Positions 63,711 to 64,000 of a stretch of 64,000 nucleotides of DNA are shown one piece after another. Both the position numbers and the translations under genes were made by a program. The notes under the pieces are model-generated. The model was not told the origin of the DNA. It saw only the letters and a list, made by a program, of their open reading frames with translations, and made no database searches. Numbering within the stretch: the first letter of the stretch is position 1; each line of letters starts with the position of its first letter. Source of the DNA: Streptomyces alboflavus (GTDB lineage: Bacteria > Actinomycetota > Actinomycetes > Streptomycetales > Streptomycetaceae); the NCBI RefSeq assembly GCF_000716675.1, contig NZ_JNXT01000009.1, positions 1-64,000 on the forward strand, given 5' to 3'.

Positions 63711-64000
63711 ATGCCAGACGATCGCACCACACGGGCCGTCATCCGGGACGAAGCCCTGCGCCTGTTCGCCGAGCGTGGCCCCGACGCGGTGACCGTGCGA
63801 CAGATCGCCACTGCGGCGGGCGTCTCACCGGGGCTCGTCGTGCATCACTTCCGATCGAAGGACAATCTGCGGACGGAAGTGGATCAGTACGTACTCACCG
63901 TCTTCGAAGGTCTGCTCAATGAGTTGACCGCTGACGGGGGCACGGTCGCTGTCGATGGGCCGGAGGCAGCCACCACGGGTTCGCTCAGCGAGATCTTCCT
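63702..64000 (+). CDS. TetR-family regulator, N-terminal part (runs off the right edge)
   Basis: About 99 residues are visible. The helix-turn-helix is DEALRLFAERGPDAVTVRQI, AATAAGVSPGLVVHHF-like (IATAAGVSPGLVVHHFRSKD), typical of TetR. The rest of the ligand-binding domain lies outside the window. Three ATGs (63693, 63702, 63711) share the frame; 63702 is chosen because TAGCAT lies seven bases before it, a leaderless arrangement, and no ribosome binding site is seen. An inverted repeat around the start suggests self-control. Confidence 0.8.
   Translation, partial: MRSMPDDRTTRAVIRDEALRLFAERGPDAVTVRQIATAAGVSPGLVVHHFRSKDNLRTEVDQYVLTVFEGLLNELTADGGTVAVDGPEAATTGSLSEIF

Overview
The window is 64 kb of very GC-rich DNA with actinobacterial gene style: GTG and TTG starts, four-base stop/start overlaps, Tat and lipoprotein signals, WhiB, GGDEF-EAL and LuxR/LAL regulators, and ergothioneine genes. 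It is a Streptomyces chromosome or a very close relative. From memory, the order lipoprotein, methyltransferase, rmdA, lysR-sdhCAB, egtABCD, amidase and trx-flavoprotein follows the SCO0930 to SCO0885 arm of S. coelicolor, so 1-50 kb looks like ordinary arm core DNA.

Layout. 0-5 kb: a proline-rich secreted protein (cut by the edge), a repeat lipoprotein, and a SAM methyltransferase coupled to a c-di-GMP enzyme (rmdA-like). 5-12 kb: a large membrane protein, a LysR regulator and the divergent sdhCAB operon. 12-20 kb: a Tat-exported metallo-beta-lactamase fold protein, a class II UvrA paralogue, a luciferase-like oxidoreductase, a reductase/HxlR pair and an FAD monooxygenase. 20-29 kb: a LAL regulator, a DDN-type protein, a split SGNH/acyltransferase pair and an RR-HK-GerMN lipoprotein three-gene unit. 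29-38 kb: a styrene-monooxygenase-like flavoprotein, HAD, dodecin, a solute-binding lipoprotein, the compact egtABCD operon and a bacterial PARG. 38-50 kb: amidase, LacI, a thioredoxin with an exact sigma-R promoter divergent from a disulfide oxidoreductase, WhiB, a kinase-like protein, two crcB genes, GH18, TPR, PRC-barrel and pirin.

50-62 kb is accessory DNA. It holds a winged-helix/VOC pair and then a co-directional cassette: a zinc-ribbon protein with a degenerate recombinase-like domain (frameshifted), a nitrilase-fold hydrolase, a small helical protein, a complete 839-residue tyrosine recombinase, and an unknown 420-residue protein with a HEPN-type R-x4-H motif. After this comes a graveyard of broken genes (DUF5655 protein, pyrG, GNAT, IS21 istA with terminal repeats). 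The window closes with a SpoIIE-like phosphatase and a TetR gene with its operator, cut by the right edge.

The most unusual items are the two-recombinase/nitrilase/HEPN cassette and the decay zone next to it. Also notable are five starts with a -10 box 6-7 bases upstream and no ribosome binding site (leaderless transcripts), the tandem operators at lysR-sdhC, and a hairpin in the egtA leader. I saw no tRNA, rRNA, CRISPR array or replication origin.
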